Shown here: in pieces, positions 62,164-64,000 of the stretch
How the letters are laid out: the number at the start of each line of letters is the position of its first letter
How positions within the stretch are numbered: position 1 is the stretch's first letter
From: Paenibacillus radicis (ex Xue et al. 2023)
GTDB lineage: Bacteria > Bacillota > Bacilli > Paenibacillales > NBRC-103111
Reading direction: 5' to 3'
Assembly: GCF_024722015.1 (NCBI RefSeq)
Contig: NZ_JANQBD010000014.1
Span: forward strand, 124,001-188,000
DNA: 64,000 nt
Notes under the pieces: generated by a model
The model's input: only the letters and a program-made list of their open reading frames with translations
Database searches by the model: none
What the model was told of the DNA's origin: nothing
Program-made: the position numbers and the translations under genes

Positions 62164-62826
62164 ATGCAATTATCCGTATCTGAACAATTTATATTGCTCG
62201 CGTTAGACAGAAGCTCCGGCTTATTCAACAAACAGCTATCCGGCATGCTCGGATTTTATTTGGCAGCATCAGGCCTGCTGGAATTGATTCTTTCGGATAC
62301 CATTCGACTTACCAATAACGATCAAGTGATGTTCAACAAGACACCCCCCGCAGGAATTCAAGCCCATTTGGAACTAATTACCGATAAAATAAATAAGAAA
62401 ACCCAAACTGATTCCATCAAAAATTGGATAGTTTCTCTCTATACTTGGAACAGCCCCACTATTCAACAGCAATTAACCGAGTCAATGGAAGCTCAAGGAC
62501 TGATGGAAAAGCATCAAAAAAAATGGTTGTCACTCCTCCCGTTCACCTACTGGACCGTACAAGAGAATGTGAAGGAAAGCCTTGTCCATCGGCTAAAAAA
62601 TGATTTATTAAAAGATGGAGCCATAAATAATGAGATCTTCTCTGTAGCTCTGCTTGCTGCCCATTCCAAAATATTGAACGATTACTTGTCTCCCGAAGAA
62701 AATGAACAGGTGAAACAGCGGCTCGTCCATCTGCAAAAAAATCATGATTCTCCCACTACCCTGCTTTGGTACAATCAAGTAAAACGAGCTTATACGGAAG
62801 CGGCTGCTTCGTCATGGTCCATCTAA
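62164..62826 (+). CDS. GPP34 (GOLPH3-like) family protein
   Basis: 220 residues. LSVSEQFILLALDRSSG at the start and GFYLAASGLLELILSDTIRL after it match bacterial GPP34 proteins, relatives of the eukaryotic PI4P-binding GOLPH3; bacterial members lack a defined role but may bind lipids or membranes. The region after residue 80 is helical. GGAGG is 7 bases before the ATG. Terminator not seen downstream. Confidence 0.85.
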   Translation: MQLSVSEQFILLALDRSSGLFNKQLSGMLGFYLAASGLLELILSDTIRLTNNDQVMFNKTPPAGIQAHLELITDKINKKTQTDSIKNWIVSLYTWNSPTIQQQLTESMEAQGLMEKHQKKWLSLLPFTYWTVQENVKESLVHRLKNDLLKDGAINNEIFSVALLAAHSKILNDYLSPEENEQVKQRLVHLQKNHDSPTTLLWYNQVKRAYTEAAASSWSI

Positions 62827-62942
62827 GTCGGATTCGGAAAATTTTTATAATGCAAAAACAGAGCATGTACCTCCCCTACAACAGGAATGGTACTCACTCT
62901 GTTTCATTTGCAGTCGGTTATCCAATCAGGACACCTGTTAAA

Positions 62943-63260
62943 TTAACGTTTAACCAAATCTTCCCGAACCGGTGTAAATGTATCCAGCAGGATGCTAGGC
63001 TCCAAAGCCTTGGCACCGTGTTTAGCCCCGCTTGGAATAAAGATTGTTTCCCCTACGCCGATTACTGTTTTTTGTCCGTCGATCGTAAACTCAATCTTTC
63101 CTTTAATCAAATAAGACAGCTGCTCATGCGGGTGGCTGTGCTCGTAGCCTTCGGCGTTCTCTTCAAAATGAACTTCCATCATCATAATCGTTTTACCTGG
63201 TTCAAAAATTTTCCGTTTTACGCCAGGCTCCGCATTTTCCCATACACCAATATTGCTCAT
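62943..63260 (-). CDS. Cupin domain protein
   Basis: 105 residues from the ATG at 63260 (MSNIGVWEN), with GGGAGG upstream; the frame extends to 63299 without support. One cupin 2 domain: HFEENAEGYEHSHPHEQLSY supplies the metal-binding His and Glu residues of motif 1, and FIPSGAKHGAKALE motif 2. Enzymatic or ligand-binding role not predictable; no partner gene is adjacent. Confidence 0.87.
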   Translation of the reverse strand: MSNIGVWENAEPGVKRKIFEPGKTIMMMEVHFEENAEGYEHSHPHEQLSYLIKGKIEFTIDGQKTVIGVGETIFIPSGAKHGAKALEPSILLDTFTPVREDLVKR

Positions 63261-63535
63261 CCCTATGTACCTCCCAAGTAATGAATAAGTGCACTTCATC
63301 TTAATGTCATTGCGAGTGTTCAGTGTAAAATCCTTTTAATTATACCGCAACCACCAGCTTGATGGCTAATACTCGGACAATAGCTGAGATTTCACTGTAT
63401 ACCCCATATACGGAGCCACTCCATAATCGAATAACCCTTAACCTTAAGAGTACTCTATATGTGGTTGTGGATGCTTGGGATTTTTTTAGATTTTGTTGTA
63501 TCTTTTTCATATCTAAGCCCATTTCATTGCCTATC

Positions 63536-64000
63536 TTATTGCGCAAACGAAAGCACGGAAAGCATTCTGGATAATATAACCGCACTTTGAGCACGAGTCG
63601 CAGCGTCGGAAGGGGCGAAGCTGTCTGTAGAAACGCCTTCCATCAATCTCATACCGCTCAATCGGTTAACAGCCTCTTGCGCCCAGCCCGCTATTTTATC
63701 CTGATCCGTAAACAGCGTCTGCTTATTGACCGGCTGTTGCTCCTTGCTCCCTGCGAATTGAATAGTCCGGAAGATCATAAGTGCCATCTCCTGCCTGCTA
63801 ATGGTTTGATCGGGACGGAAGATGCCGTCCTCATATCCGCTTACAATACCTGATTGTACAGCGGCTGCAACGGAGCTGCGGTACCAAGCATCATCTGGGA
63901 CATCTTTGAAGCTGACCTCGCCTGATAACTTCACATGCTCCAATCCAAGAACACGGGTAATGAGTGCAGCGAATTCTGCGCGAGTAACCGATTCATTCGG
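63536..64000 (-). CDS. S-layer homology domain protein (5' end outside window)
   Basis: The frame is open from the right edge to a stop at 63536, 154 codons. At least two SLH repeats are visible (TRAEFAALITRVLGL, then FKDVPDDAWYRSSVAAAVQSGIVSGYEDGIFRPDQTISRQEMA, then a diverged third around FTDQDKIAGWAQEAVNRLSGMRLM). SLH domains bind pyruvylated wall polymers and attach the protein to the cell surface. The N-terminal functional domain lies outside. Confidence 0.92.
   Translation of the reverse strand, partial: PNESVTRAEFAALITRVLGLEHVKLSGEVSFKDVPDDAWYRSSVAAAVQSGIVSGYEDGIFRPDQTISRQEMALMIFRTIQFAGSKEQQPVNKQTLFTDQDKIAGWAQEAVNRLSGMRLMEGVSTDSFAPSDAATRAQSAVILSRMLSVLSFAQ

Overview
The window looks like chromosomal DNA of a spore-forming low-to-mid GC Bacillales bacterium, most probably Paenibacillus or a close relative. 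The basis is the gene set: PrkA kinase, YtxC next to ThrS, AbrB, a gamma-type-SASP-like small protein, a 3D-domain wall protein, S-layer homology domains, a YesM/YesN-type two-component pair beside a sugar ABC transporter, and MqnC of the futalosine menaquinone route, which is usual in Paenibacillaceae but not in Bacillus. Ribosome binding sites are strong GGAGG types. I saw no rRNA, tRNA, insertion sequence, prophage or CRISPR array.

Layout. 0-12 kb: partial methyltransferase, a soluble LytTR-PAS histidine kinase, a Gly/His-rich repeat protein, prkA, an unusually GC-rich egsA/araM gene, a DUF2161 nuclease-like protein, a polysaccharide deacetylase, a thioredoxin-reductase-like enzyme and an MFS transporter. 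12-21 kb: a carbohydrate ABC transporter (binding protein and two permeases) divergent from a four-gene run made of a frameshifted YesM-type kinase, its YesN/AraC regulator, a membrane coiled-coil protein and a phosphodiester glycosidase. 21-31 kb: abrB, trmL, an OmpR-type regulator, serC, thpR, an MFS pump, a DUF1501/DUF1800 pair and glnA. 31-40 kb: aroF, DUF2062, ispH, and an htrA protease with an OmpR/HAMP-kinase two-component pair. 38.9-40.03 kb is a noncoding tandem repeat array. 40-50 kb: yugN-like, amt, a lipoprotein, small spore-related genes, ytxC-thrS with a T-box leader, a membrane diguanylate cyclase and mqnC. 50-64 kb: an EAL phosphodiesterase, the metA-metI-metC operon under a SAM-I riboswitch, corA, a universal stress protein, an HRDC protein, ilvD, several small conserved genes and a partial S-layer-domain protein.

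How the parts connect. glnA and amt each carry a TGTnA-N7-TnACA-type box just upstream of a sigma-A promoter, so they probably share GlnR-type nitrogen control. The methionine genes (SAM riboswitch) and thrS (T-box) are controlled by RNA attenuation. htrA has an 11-bp-period direct repeat upstream, which fits control by the adjacent OmpR-type regulator. A cyclase and an EAL phosphodiesterase flank mqnC, so c-di-GMP turnover is represented in both directions.

The least explained parts are noncoding: (a) the A-B-B/A-B-B array at 39.12-40.03 kb with a diverged inverted copy at its left edge; (b) a TAACGGAA-hairpin element present at 12.45-12.64 and 32.70-32.90 kb; (c) a second element with two hairpin modules at 32.46, 33.03 and 55.9 kb, whose second hairpin differs in sequence between copies yet keeps pairing; (d) a 140-bp imperfect inverted repeat downstream of glnA. 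These are sequence observations; their function is unknown. Alignments and promoter calls were done by eye.
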